Shown here: positions 54,948-63,893 of the stretch, in pieces
Position numbering within the stretch: the stretch's first letter is position 1
Layout: each line of letters starts with the position of its first letter
NCBI GenBank assembly: GCA_026874595.1
Contig: CM049317.1
Location: 63,878,118 to 63,942,117 of the forward strand
Length of the DNA: 64,000 nt
Direction of reading: 5' to 3'
Source of the DNA: Sipunculus nudus
Lineage: Eukaryota > Annelida > Sipuncula > Golfingiida > Sipunculidae
Program-made: the position numbers and the translations under genes
Notes under the pieces: model-generated
What the model was told of the DNA's origin: nothing
The model's database searches: none
Seen by the model: only the letters and a program-made list of their open reading frames with translations

Positions 54948-57900
54948 CTGTTGTAAAAAAGTATTTACCATCCCAATGGTAATGCATACATGTCAAACCT
55001 ATATGCTTTATAATCATTAATCTTATTTAAAGCATACACTTATTCAAAGGACCAAGAACCTGCTTTAAACCTTGCTCTTTGCGACATGAATCTTGAATAT
55101 ACACTTTATTAAGTCTATACACTTTATTATACTCAGAATTCATACCTATCGCACGGTGCCTGTCTGAGGGGATATATATTCGGGACTTTGTTTTACTGCT
55201 GCTATAGTGTAAGATTTCAGCTGAAGAGCCAGAAATGGAATGTAAGCGGCTTCATCTTTAGCGCATGACTGTCATTAAGGGTGCAGTGGGTGACATATGC
55301 ACGTCCAAGCATGATTTCGCACTCAGTTGAATAATTCTCATCCAGTCACAAAAGGAAATTGCTTACAGTTTTAAGAGTTAAACTGGCATTTTACAAAACA
55401 GCCTTACCGCAACTTACAAACTAAACTTTAAACCTACGTTTTTAAAGATATTGTTGTAATGATGCAGATCCTGCCAAAGGGAGGAGCCTTGTTCGTCACT
55501 CGGCCGACCCCAAGTCATGTCCGTGTAAATATCGTCCAGGTTCATTTCCACCGTGTCGTTCCCAAACGTCCACAGGTGTAGAGATTGGTGATCTCTAAGG
55601 ATGTTTGTAGCCAGTTTCTTTCGTAAGCTGCCATCGCCTGAATATCACATATCAAATACAAAATAACATGGAAATGAATGTTATTAAATGGGGCAGTATC
55701 TCAGCCTTAAGGGATTTGTTTATGGTATATTCCCTTCACATTCAAAGAAAAGTAACATGTAAAGCAAATTTATATATGATCACGATGAATTATACAAAAT
55801 ATGTCAAAACCATAAGTATAAATATGATTATAAAACGGTAGCTTTCGTCATTATATATAATTATAATCATATGCATTTATGAATCGCAACATATCTAAGC
55901 TTGATGCTTAAAAAATGCGATGCACATATAATAGAACATGAAAATGAATGAAATATATAAAATCAGGATAAAAATGGCGTGTGATAATGCTGTCTCCCGT
56001 GTACGTTATTACGTTGCAGTATGGATAACAAGCCCGAAAAAGTTGTAAATGGCCAGTTTGACCATGGATCTGGAAGGGAATAGGGGCCACTCTTTTGTTA
56101 CAAGAATACATCTTTAATGTCCGAGTTGTAATGACTGTTCTAATGACAATATTTAATTACCGTGTTTTTTTTTTTAGATGATTGAGCACCATTTTTCTCA
56201 GAACTGAACACCTTTCCATAATGAACACACACACAAATTTATATATATATATATATATATGCAGATCGTCTGTCTTCGTTAAATCCTTTTCATAAACCAC
56301 TCACCATCATTTACTTTCTTCATATCTGTCATTAGGAATGCTGTCAATTCTTTGCCATCACCACTTGAATTGCTCGACCTTTTTCTCTGCAACAAAATAT
56401 AAAACTGCCACATTATGAATCTGCACAGCTAAGCCAGTACTTAAACTTCACCATTAATAGTTTCTTTCATTCACCCTATCATTGTAGCTCCCTGTATGCA
56501 AGTTTATCTATGTATATGTAGGACTATATATAAGATTATATATATACATATATAACATAGCTTTCCCTTACCTTAAAATGAATGCACAACAAAGTAGCAG
56601 CAACAATAATTGCTACTAATACAACGGTTGTCACCCCTAACGCCAGGCCGATTTCAGAATATTCACGTGCATCTGGAAAAGGACAAAGTTTTGAGTGCGT
56701 TTCGACATAAACAAGAGGATATTATCATTGTCAATGCATATACAAAAAAATATGAATAATGTGTAAAAAAAGTGGTCTCTAGCAAGGATTATCCTTATGT
56801 ATGATATTCCTGTGTTTTTTTATGACCTTTGAGCAAGCACAACGTGTACGTATTTGACAAACATGTGAGAAAGTCAGACTATCTTTTTGACAATCATTAT
56901 TTTATCACGTGAAATAAAATGAAAGTCGTCGTCGATTTTCAATAAGTCACTATATATAGTTGAGATGCAACAGGGGCATAAGAAAACTTTATGGCATGCG
57001 GTTATGTTTGAATGCGACACTTGTTAAACACATCATCCGTCCATAGACTAATTATTTTTTATGGTACCTGACTCTTCTGTAGTCTGTGAGGATGGGCTTG
57101 TGGTACCCTGGGGTGGATAAGCCTCTGTAACATTGGAGGTTGGGACTGGATCCGGCGCTAAATATATGTTTAAATAAGTAATCATTATGAGGTTCAATCA
57201 GAGGAAACTCAGATGAGAAATCCAATATTACTCAGATTATTTACGCAATATCCCCAATGCAGCTACCACTGAAAGTTTTATAGGTAAGCATGTAATGATT
57301 CCGAGATTACAAGGTGAGGTTAGGCGATATATTAGTCACCTTGTCTGCTCGTGCAAACTACATGGTGTTTTTCTTCACAATAAGCGGTTCTCCATGTGAA
57401 GTGTGCACCACTGTACGTCACTACAGAGCAATTTCCCCGATCTGCCGGTTCGCCCCGAGCCCATCTAGACACGTCACGTGTTGTTGTTGCTGAAATACAG
57501 ACTGTGTGATTGTCGAAATCCACAGGTTTAAGCACTGAATATTCCATGGAAATAAATAACATTCCATGCAAAAATTCCTGTGTAATCAATTAGGCCCAGG
57601 AGCCTACGAGTCATACCCCATTTTTCTTAGCTTTGTGTCAGTGGCATCGATTTACCCTCATGAGCAGATGATGTCTCGTAAGCACAGGCGGGTACCCAAA
57701 GTGTGAAATATATATTTATGGGTGCAAGTCTGTGGGTCTGAACCTTTATATATATGACATATTACCAAGTCAAAAACATTAAAACTTAAGCTGTTATAAT
57801 TCAATATATATTAAATTTACGCAAAGGGTCAGATATATATTTTAAAGAGTAAACTGATAAATACCGTTTTGTGTCATTCATTTCCAGTTAGAAGAGCCTT

Positions 57901-60171
57901 AAAATATATTAGAAGTGTTAATTTGCTTCACCATGATTAAAATGATGAACATTTATTTCCAAACTTATTTTTCAGCACATATTTGAAGGTGTCATACATA
58001 AACTTTTCTTTCTCTATATTCGACCAACTGGTTGTAGTAGCAAAAGTTTAAATCTAACTGTCTGGTTGTGAAATAAGGTTGAAACTCATAATTAGTGCCG
58101 GTCAAAGATCATATTCTATGGGTACCTGATTAGGAGTAATTACTCCGAAAACCAATAGGGGAAATACTGAGACGTCATAGTTCTTTAAAATTAAATGTTG
58201 CTACAGCTATCATTTATGCCCTTTCTTTAAAAGATTCAAATCAAGTAATATCACTCCTGGGGCCATCGGCCTTTGTGGCTCAGGAGAGGAGCGCTGGACT
58301 CAATGCCGGGAGACCGTGGGTTCGAATCTCAGCCGAGGCAGTTTAACGGTCGGCCCCCACCCAGGATGAGCGCTCTGCATGCTTATTGAGATGGCTGTGC
58401 CCCGAAGCCGTTTATCACTCACATACGAGTGCATTTTTAGGGGTTCCTCGGTGAAATTACCCAGTAATGGGGATGATTACACACCCAGGATCCGCAGGTG
58501 TGGGAAACACCGGGCCAAGGTGACACAATGATACCAAAAAGAAATAGGAAGCGAGATACCAACTGTTCACTTGCAAATGATTCTATATGATATGTTGGGT
58601 TGACTAAAATAGAGGACGTAAAAATAATGTACATAAGTAAAATGTCGAACAAAACATCACAACGATATGCATGGTTGCTGATTCATGCACATTACAAAAT
58701 CAAGACACTCTTGTCTTACTGTGTGTCGTATCTTGCCAACTTTCTCTCCTAACACCGACCCAGTATGATTTACAGCTGTGCTGCTCCTTTCCAATTTTGT
58801 CTATCAAGGTCTGATCAGCTACTACAGCAAGGTCACGACCTTCCCTCAAACACGTCACGCGAGCGTCGTCCCAGCCCAAGTGATCACACATGTGAAGGTA
58901 ACAGTGTCTGCCGAACTTCAGACAAGCAAGTGAAAGACTTCCCAAAGAAGAACAGTCGGCACAGTCTGAAAATAAAATGTCATTTCATATGTTTATTGCA
59001 ATAACTTGTCCCTTTAGGGAAGAAGCTATGATATTTTCTATTTTTCAATTTAAAGTTGCTTAGATCATTTGATGCCTGCTTTGTCATCAGAATACCCATA
59101 TTGAGAGAAAATGATAGACAATATTATTACTCAACATTTTACGTAAATTTGATTTGAATAAAAGGGGAATCACCTTTGACCTCGCATAGGCGCCCATGCT
59201 TCTCAGAACATCTCCCCGCCTGAAGGCTGCGTTTCGTGGTATTCAACATTCCGCAACGGGCGCTAGGGGGCTCTCCATGAATCTTGTGTTCTTAAAGGAA
59301 ACAAAGTCGCAAATATGAAATGATATTTTTTTAGAGATGATTTTCCTTTTCCCAAATATAAACTGGTAGGGATCTATAACGGTAGGTTAAGAATGACTTT
59401 ATTGAAACATTATTTCTTCCTTAATATGCACATAAGCCTTTGCATGGGTTTCTAATTTGTCATATAACTGCCAGTTTTAGTTCAGTCATAGGGATGTTTT
59501 TACCCATGAAAGTTCACACTTTGTCATTCAATATCAGGCCGAAACATTCAATATCACATTGTTCTTATAGTTATGTGAATTAGGGCCACAAAAAAAATGT
59601 TCATAGACATGTTACCAGAGGCGTTGTTGATCCATGTCCATTGGTTAAGGACTTTCCTCTGTAACCCCAGCCAGACAGACGTCAGGTTCCGCTGCCTCAT
59701 CCTGCCAGTGACCGCTCTGAATGTCTGTAAGTCAGTCATTGCTGGAAGGTCCTGGTTCTGAGCCTGACAGCAAGTCCTCAGTACTGCCCTTGTATCTGAT
59801 ATCTTGCATGGCGCTGATACACCTACAGTATTCAAATTGTTTTGCTTGACTGATTAAGAGCTAGATTAAACTATTATTTTCCTTTATAGTAATAATAATG
59901 TATGTTCTCATTCTTGTTTTTTTAAATCATTATATTATTATTATAATTATTATTAATATAACAGAATTCCGGCATTAAATATTAAACGGAAATAAGATTA
60001 GGAATGTTGTCGATTTTTATTTTTTCCGGGGGAAGCCTGCTCAGTTAGTATCAAGTTTCAAACAGCTTTCAAATGACGTCTACTGCCAATTACTATGTAT
60101 AGAAACATATTATTACCTATAGTTTCAACAAGAGCCAGGATTGCAACAGCAGACATAATGGCCCAAGACAT
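52485..60171 (-). CDS. Gene model 2: CTLD-CTLD-TM-NACHT-LRR receptor (complete, 10 exons)
   Basis: Exons on the - strand, 5' to 3': 60117-60171, 59616-59822, 59174-59290, 58720-58965, 57340-57489, 57068-57157, 56572-56672, 56305-56386, 55438-55637, 52485-54947. They sum to 3711 bp, a single frame of 1236 codons plus TGA, with matching phases at all nine junctions. Layout: signal peptide (1-18), two C-type lectin-like domains (about 20-126 and 127-258), Ser/Thr/Pro stalk (259-288), membrane helix (about 297-320) with an HFKRKR stop-transfer signal, pre-NACHT linker, NACHT (P-loop GEAGTGKT at 429-436), and LRRs from about 850 to the end. No CARD, DEATH or pyrin domain is present. The inferred role is a surface sensor coupling extracellular binding to a cytosolic STAND ATPase. 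This is not one of the standard NLR layouts I know. A + strand paralogue lies head to head upstream. Confidence 0.85.
54948..55437. other. Gene 2 intron before the NACHT exon
   Basis: It contains an in-frame ATG extension of the NACHT frame (to 54971) that is better read as intron, because the acceptor at 54948 fits in phase. Nothing else recognised. Confidence 0.6.
55438..55637 (-). CDS. Gene 2 exon: pre-NACHT linker
   Basis: 200 bp, phase 1 in and phase 0 out, acceptor gatattcag and donor gtaggt. It encodes LRDHQSLHLWTFGNDTVEMN followed by LDDIYTDM. The leucine/aspartate-rich DDIYTDM element resembles the segment found just before NACHT domains of animal NLR-like proteins. It contributes about 67 residues between the membrane and the ATPase. 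Confidence 0.75.
55638..56304. other. Gene 2 intron
   Basis: AT-rich, with a short TA run at about 56239-56260. No other feature. Confidence 0.6.
56305..56386 (-). CDS. Gene 2 exon: juxtamembrane cytoplasmic linker
   Basis: 82 bp, phase 0 in and phase 1 out, acceptor attttgttgcag and donor gtgagt. It begins RKRSSNSSGDGKELTAF, basic at the membrane and then Ser-rich. No effector domain is recognisable. The phase joins it in frame to the next linker exon. Confidence 0.75.
56572..56672 (-). CDS. Gene 2 exon: transmembrane helix
   Basis: 101 bp, phase 1 in and phase 0 out, acceptor ccttttccag and donor gtaagg. It encodes IGLALGVTTVVLVAIIVAAT and then LLCIHFK, an uninterrupted hydrophobic helix of about 24 residues. 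The next exon starts RKR, giving a strong positive-inside stop-transfer sequence. This fixes type I topology, with NACHT-LRR in the cytosol. Confidence 0.85.
57068..57157 (-). CDS. Gene 2 exon: extracellular Ser/Thr/Pro stalk
   Basis: 90 bp, phase 1-1, acceptor atatatttag and donor gtacca. It encodes a 30-residue stretch rich in Pro, Thr and Ser (DPVPTSNVTEAYPPQGTT and so on) with one NVT site. This is a typical O-glycosylated spacer between a lectin domain and the membrane. Confidence 0.75.
57340..57489 (-). CDS. Gene 2 exon: CTLD2, second half
   Basis: 150 bp, phase 1-1, acceptor gtatttcag and donor gtgact. It encodes RWARGEPADRGNCSVV, FTWRTAYCEEKHHVVC. This gives the W..GEP, C....W...C.....VC pattern of a CTLD C-terminal half. 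The EPN motif reads EPA and WND reads WRT, so canonical calcium-dependent sugar binding is unlikely. One N-glycosylation site (NCS). Confidence 0.85.
57490..58257. other. Gene 2 intron inside CTLD2, left of the SINE
   Basis: No feature recognised. AT-rich sequence. Confidence 0.5.
58258..58530 (+). mobile_element. tRNA-derived SINE in a gene 2 intron (antisense to gene 2)
   Basis: TGTGGCTCAGGAG (58274) fits the pol III A box and GTGGGTTCGAATCTC (58316) fits the B box, about 35 bp apart, as in tRNA genes. The tRNA-like head has GCGCTGGACTCAATGCCGG, like the anticodon arm of a Leu/Ser-type tRNA, but no acceptor stem closes. A body follows (CCCACCCAGGATGAGCGCTC, AATGGGGATGATTACAC), ending in ATGATACC. 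Related fragments lie at about 29.04 and 29.57 kb. Confidence 0.7.
58720..58965 (-). CDS. Gene 2 exon: CTLD2, first half
   Basis: 246 bp, phase 1-1, acceptor attttcag and donor gtaaga. It begins with a Cys-rich lead (CADCSSLGSLSLAC), then GRHCYLHMC, WDDARVTCLREGRDLAVV and YWVGVRRESW. These are the CxxxC, W..A...C...G..LA and WIGL signatures of long-form CTLDs. The donor is an AGTAAGA context, acceptable but not ideal. Confidence 0.85.
59174..59290 (-). CDS. Gene 2 exon: CTLD1, second half
   Basis: 117 bp, phase 1-1. The acceptor is at ctttaag: the nearer cacaag acceptor would put a stop in frame after a few codons, so I used the one 8 bp upstream. The translation has HGEPPSARCGMLN and AGRCSEKHGRLC, i.e. 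the conserved GEP...C...C....C end of a CTLD. The EPN/QPD sugar motif reads EPP and there is no WND motif. Confidence 0.78.
59616..59822 (-). CDS. Gene 2 exon: CTLD1, first half
   Basis: 207 bp, phase 1-1. The translation contains VLRTCCQAQNQDLPAM (helix region), then SVWLGLQRKVLNQWTWI, a clear match to the WIGL core and following strand of C-type lectin-like domains. Potential N-glycosylation sites are NLT and NAS. The long-form N-terminal Cys pair appears degenerate. Confidence 0.82.
60117..60171 (-). CDS. Gene 2 exon 1: start codon and signal peptide
   Basis: The ATG (60171-60169) opens MSWAIMSAVAILALVETI, a typical hydrophobic signal peptide of 18 residues. The exon ends in phase 1 at a GTAAT donor. 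A tttttcaag tract directly precedes the ATG, and tattattacag lies slightly upstream, so the coding start probably sits just inside exon 2 of the transcript. I chose this start because the hydrophobic leader is in frame with the first lectin exon. Confidence 0.75.
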
Positions 60172-60659
60172 CTTGAAAAAAAATTCTGTAATAATAAAAA
60201 AATATAATGCTAATTATATAATGATGGCTTTGGTCGTATCTTATTTCAAATTATTATAATTCATAATGTGTCAACAATATCTTTTCAATCACATGGAAAT
60301 GGCGAAATACACTTGCCACAAAGTTGGACATTGTCTTCTGAAAGTCCATGTTAAGGTTTGTTATAATTTGATAAATGAAACTTTAAAAAAAGATTAAGTA
60401 TTTTGACAAATGCTCCATGAAAACATAATCAAACCAGAGATTATTTAGTTCCCTGGGCGTATACTCGATATCAGTCTATGACGTTGGGATTCTTGCTGGA
60501 TGTTTAATATAACTAGTGTTATTATATAATTGTGTTGCCTGTAATTGATCATTTACGACAGATATATTTGTAATCACATTTCATTAATGGTAAGGCTGTA
60601 CTATGTATGTTTCTTATACTAATGACACAGGAGGCCATGATGTGCACAGCAGTGCTTAC

Positions 60660-60760
60660 CTGGATTCACCACTGGAGTGTACAAAACCAGCAGTTCGACA
60701 CGGTTACCACAAAATGGCGGCCAGTCTTGTGATACATTTGTAGTTCGACGAGGTTATGTG
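60660..60760 (-). other. Candidate 5' UTR exon of gene 2
   Basis: On the - strand, a sequence ending AATCCAG at 60660 is followed by gtaagc, an ideal donor, about 490 bp upstream of the coding start. It contains GGCCGCCATTTT (YY1-like) and no conserved frame. The upstream limit given is arbitrary because the transcription start cannot be seen. Splicing would be to tattattacag at about 60186 or to tttcaag before the ATG. Confidence 0.4.
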
Positions 60761-61078
60761 TTACTTTCCCTTGGGGCGTTTCGAAGTACTTAGATTCTAA
60801 TATTTCAAAGTTGGGTTAATGTTTAACACTTGCGTAATATAGCAACACTATACCACCAAGCGGTGCAGGTGAATGTCAAATACCATATTATTGATCCTGT
60901 TGACCTTGATCTTAGGCCAAGAGCAACGCCCATATGCGATTGTATACTTGATACGACTCTGTCGCTGTTTTTGCACATAATATTACCTGGCAGTTGATAT
61001 AATGGTCCAAAGTCCAGACTACGGATATGTGTATGTATTTGTATATACATATATACATGTATGCCATGAAGGAAGAAA
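60660..61078. promoter_or_regulatory. Candidate bidirectional promoter between gene 2 and gene 3
   Basis: The start codons of the two divergent CTLD genes are 908 bp apart, and a likely gene 2 5' UTR exon narrows the gap to about 420 bp. The 12-mer AAAATGGCGGCC, a YY1-type motif, occurs at 60711-60722 and again at 61077-61088 over the gene 3 start codon. A partial direct repeat beginning AGTTCGAC is present near 60691 and 60741. No convincing TATA box was found for either gene. Shared regulation is inference. Confidence 0.45.
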
Positions 61079-61163
61079 ATGGCGGCCATACTATCACTCG
61101 AAAGTGCTAGTTCCCAGTACTGTTTGCTGCTGCTATGTTTGACATGCTGGACAGTGCTGTCAG
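61079..61163 (+). CDS. Gene 3 exon 1: start and signal peptide
   Basis: The ATG at 61079 gives MAAILSLESASSQYCLLLLC followed by LTCWTVLS, a signal peptide, and then donor gtgagt in phase 1. An earlier ATG at 61066 runs into a stop after 14 codons, so the second ATG is used. The start codon lies inside a YY1-like AAAATGGCGGCC. Confidence 0.72.
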
Positions 61164-63893
61164 GTGAGTTAGTTCCAACATCGTTCGGTGAACTCTTTAC
61201 ATTCATCTCGTTTGTATAAATAGTTTATCCTGTAATTCTTTGCGTTTGAACGCCTGATCGGGCAGTGGGGGCGTCGGCATACGTACAGTCCCCAAAGTAA
61301 CAGAACGAAAATTTTATATATTTATTTATTTATTTATTCATTTCAGGATGGTTGGGTACAAAGCTTTGCAAGTTCAAATTACACTGAATTAACAGCTATT
61401 GGAATAACCCCTGACACCTGCCAGAACTACCTTGACAGTCATCAAACATTACATTAGCCCAGTCCAGAGACGTGCTACTACCTCAAGCTTATAAATGACT
61501 TTAATCCCAACCTACAGCGAAGCATTAAGCCAAAGGCCACATTGCAACAACGGCTTCAGTTTAAAACCCACAAAACTGAAACCACTAGGCCCAGTCTCCT
61601 TTCTATAAAACACACCGTAACCTTTTTATTTGCCGACATTCCGAGAACCCGAAGTTCCAGCGAAGCCGTGTCAGCCACCAGGTTGTGACGTGCTGAGAAA
61701 ATACGGGAACACTTTAGTAGGCAGCCCTCGACTTTGCTTAGTAAAATGTCGGCGGCCTAAAATGACTTGAAGGAATTTCTGCCAATGAATTTTTATCACA
61801 ATTGATGGTCACCCCAGTATTCAGCCTCTTTAAGCTTCGTTCGACCTTATATTAGAGGAACTCAAGGGTTATCATAGCACAACTGGCTACGCTTCAGATA
61901 TCCAAACTGCACATTTATCCGTTTCATTTATTAACTTTAATTTATTATAGATCAAAGCCCGATCCTGCAATCGTGCGACACCTGGCGGCGGGCAGACCAA
62001 GCCTGTTCCTTGAAGGCAATGTCTTCTCTTCCGATGATTATGACGTCATCTGACTACCAACGGGTCACGCAAGCTATGGAGTCGTACAGTATCAACACTA
62101 CATGGCTGGCTCTACAGAGGCATCAGCTCCGGGATTTCCAGTGGCTGGACTGTGAGAAAGCACGTATGTAGAAATAAGAACCAGCATAATACTTAAAAGC
62201 CATTAACGGGTTTACTCCGTATATAAGTCTTGAATGTGTGACAATAAATTCAGTGGAATATCTACATTAACTAGAAAAAATAAGGACAAAAGCGTCCAGA
62301 CTATGAACTGACGTTTCTTTCTTCATGCAAACGGTACATGTGCTATGACCAGAGTTGTTGCAGCGCCACCAAACCTGTCACTTCATACATGAAAGAATGA
62401 ATAATATATAGTAATTAATTAATATTATTGAAGCTAAACAATATTTTATTACCCGTAAGTTTAATTTTGTTGAAGCGGACGATTTCTTAAACCACAAATG
62501 GAGCAAAACGTCTAACTGCGCCTACTTGAACACACGTGACCAATCACTAGACGCGGGTATGTGTCCTGTGGAGAGGGGCGTAGCCTGTCAGCTCAAGGGT
62601 GAGTAACAAACATGTAAAACACAAGAAAACTTAAGTCAGATATGTACTTGCGTATATCCAGAAGTCCAGATAATCCCGTTTCGCTGATTTGACGTATTGA
62701 CATTAAGGAGTTGGTGTTATATAGATACTGTCACTAAGTGTCATTAATAAAGTTCAAGGCTTTCATACATCCTCTGTCTTGGAAGATTATTGTCAGGTAC
62801 ACCATGTACAAAGGTTAACCCGATACGTAGTGTTCTCTGCATTAAATACTGACAAGTTCGCATCATTAAACAACTAGATTTTTTTTATTATTTTTAAATA
62901 GCACAATCATCCTGAATTTTTTTTTACATATGATCAACGGTCATACTTTAATTTTCTTCGGATTTTAATTCGGTTTATAAGACTGTAGCCAGTGTGATGT
63001 GTCCAGTTGCCGCCGAATCAAAGATGGTTGCTACGTCATATCGTGCACCAAATTCACGTGGGAAGCTGCCCGTGCCTATTGTAAGTCACATGGTTGGGAT
63101 CTGGCTGTACTTGGAAGCAATGACATGGAACTTCGTATAGAGATGTCAAGAAAATGGGCCAATACGTGTCTATTCTTATGGGTAGGATTACGGAGACAGG
63201 AATGGACATATATAGGTATATGGGCATTTTATTTATGTATATTATGAACATTAAAGAAACAATATAGGTTTTAACAATAGCACAGATGTAAACAGCTGTG
63301 ACAACCTGTGGACCACTGTAAACATTTTTTATCATATTTACACTTTGCGTAAAGTTTCATTTGCACAACCAAGTAAAGTGTCAATGTGTAACCTAAGTTG
63401 ACTAAACATTTTGATGCATGTGCTAAATATTATGGATTGCATATCGAAGAACATTTTGGAGAATTGTTCAAAATATTTATGACCATTGCTTTCGAATGGG
63501 TTCAAAGGAACAAAAAACTAATATAATATGAAAGCAAGCAATAATTACGGCAAGGAAACATGCAATCAGTACCAAGTTGCAGAACACTGTCTGATATTTG
63601 GTTACCACGTATGATAATAGGGGCCTATAGTAAATTCAAAATTTCAAATTCTCGTGAGAAAGGCCACCTTAGTAATACAACATAAATTGTCTGATTTCTT
63701 ACTTATTATAATTATAAAAGTTATGTTTTATGACTGTTGTGTTTAGGACAGAGAAATATGACGGCCGTGTTCTGGGGGAGAGCTGAACCGGCCTTGGAGG
63801 GAAACTGTTCCATAATGAGAAAAACGACAGTAGGCTTCACCTGGCACGCGGTGGACTGTGAAAAAAACCACGCCTCACTCTGTATGACACCAG
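61079..63893 (+). CDS. Gene model 3 (3' partial): divergent paralogue, signal peptide-CTLD-CTLD
   Basis: Five exons (61079-61163, 61951-62163, 62476-62598, 62982-63215, 63747-63893) join in one frame of about 267 residues and leave the window through a phase-1 donor. Exon order, symmetric phase 1-1 design and the half-domain split of each CTLD match gene 2 exactly, and sizes are close (213/123/234/147 against 207/117/246/150 bp). Sequence identity is modest, so this is an old duplication. By analogy a stalk, membrane helix and NACHT-LRR exon may follow beyond 64000, but none of that is visible. Alternatively it could be a shorter receptor or a secreted lectin. Confidence 0.8.
61164..61950. 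other. Gene 3 intron 1
   Basis: It starts with a TTTA-type short repeat (61317-61342). No exon-like sequence or element ends found. Confidence 0.55.
61951..62163 (+). CDS. Gene 3 exon 2: CTLD1, first half
   Basis: 213 bp, phase 1-1, acceptor ttattatag and donor gtatgt. The translation contains CDTWRRADQACSLKAM and TTWLALQRHQLRDFQWL. The W..A...C and WIGL-like (WLAL) positions match the corresponding gene 2 exon (VWLGLQRKVLNQWTW). The first CTLD is degenerate in both genes. Confidence 0.78.
62476..62598 (+). CDS. Gene 3 exon 3: CTLD1, second half
   Basis: 123 bp, phase 1-1, acceptor ttttgttgaag and donor gtgagt. It encodes NHKWSKTSNCAYLNTRDQ and CPVERGVACQLK. The C...C.....C pattern is the CTLD C-terminal half. 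Neither an EPN/QPD nor a WND motif is present. Confidence 0.75.
62982..63215 (+). CDS. Gene 3 exon 4: CTLD2, first half
   Basis: 234 bp, phase 1-1, acceptor ggtttataag and donor gtatat. It encodes GCYVISCTKFTWEAARAYCK, then HGWDLAVL and FLWVGLRRQEWTYI. All core CTLD signatures are present and align with gene 2 CTLD2, including the WVG.RR.....W stretch. It opens with a Cys-rich lead (CSQCDVSSC) like the gene 2 exon. Confidence 0.85.
63216..63746. other. Gene 3 intron inside CTLD2
   Basis: AT-rich intron. A 93-codon frame on the opposite strand overlaps exon 4 and has no domain. Confidence 0.55.
63747..63893 (+). CDS. Gene 3 exon 5: CTLD2, second half
   Basis: 147 bp, phase 1-1, acceptor gttgtgtttag and donor gtagta. 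It encodes FWGRAEPALEGNCSIM, then GFTWHAVDCEKNHASLCMTP. AEPALEGNC aligns with GEPADRGNC in gene 2; the third residue of the EPN motif is Ala in both, and WND is replaced by WHA. Further exons must lie beyond the window. Confidence 0.85.

Noticed and set aside
54948-54971. ATG at 54971 as the start of an 828-residue stand-alone NACHT-LRR protein
   Set aside because: A good acceptor (tttttacaacag) ends at 54948 and its phase joins the upstream linker exon. The eight extra residues are better read as intron. An internal promoter here cannot be excluded but has no support.
58258-58345. Functional tRNA gene
   Set aside because: A and B boxes are present but no closing acceptor stem or clean anticodon arm is seen, and the sequence continues into a SINE body.
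59174-59282. Acceptor at 59283 (cacaag) for the CTLD1 second-half exon
   Set aside because: With the phase of the preceding exon it gives a stop after a few codons. The acceptor 8 bp upstream keeps the frame and the CTLD pattern.
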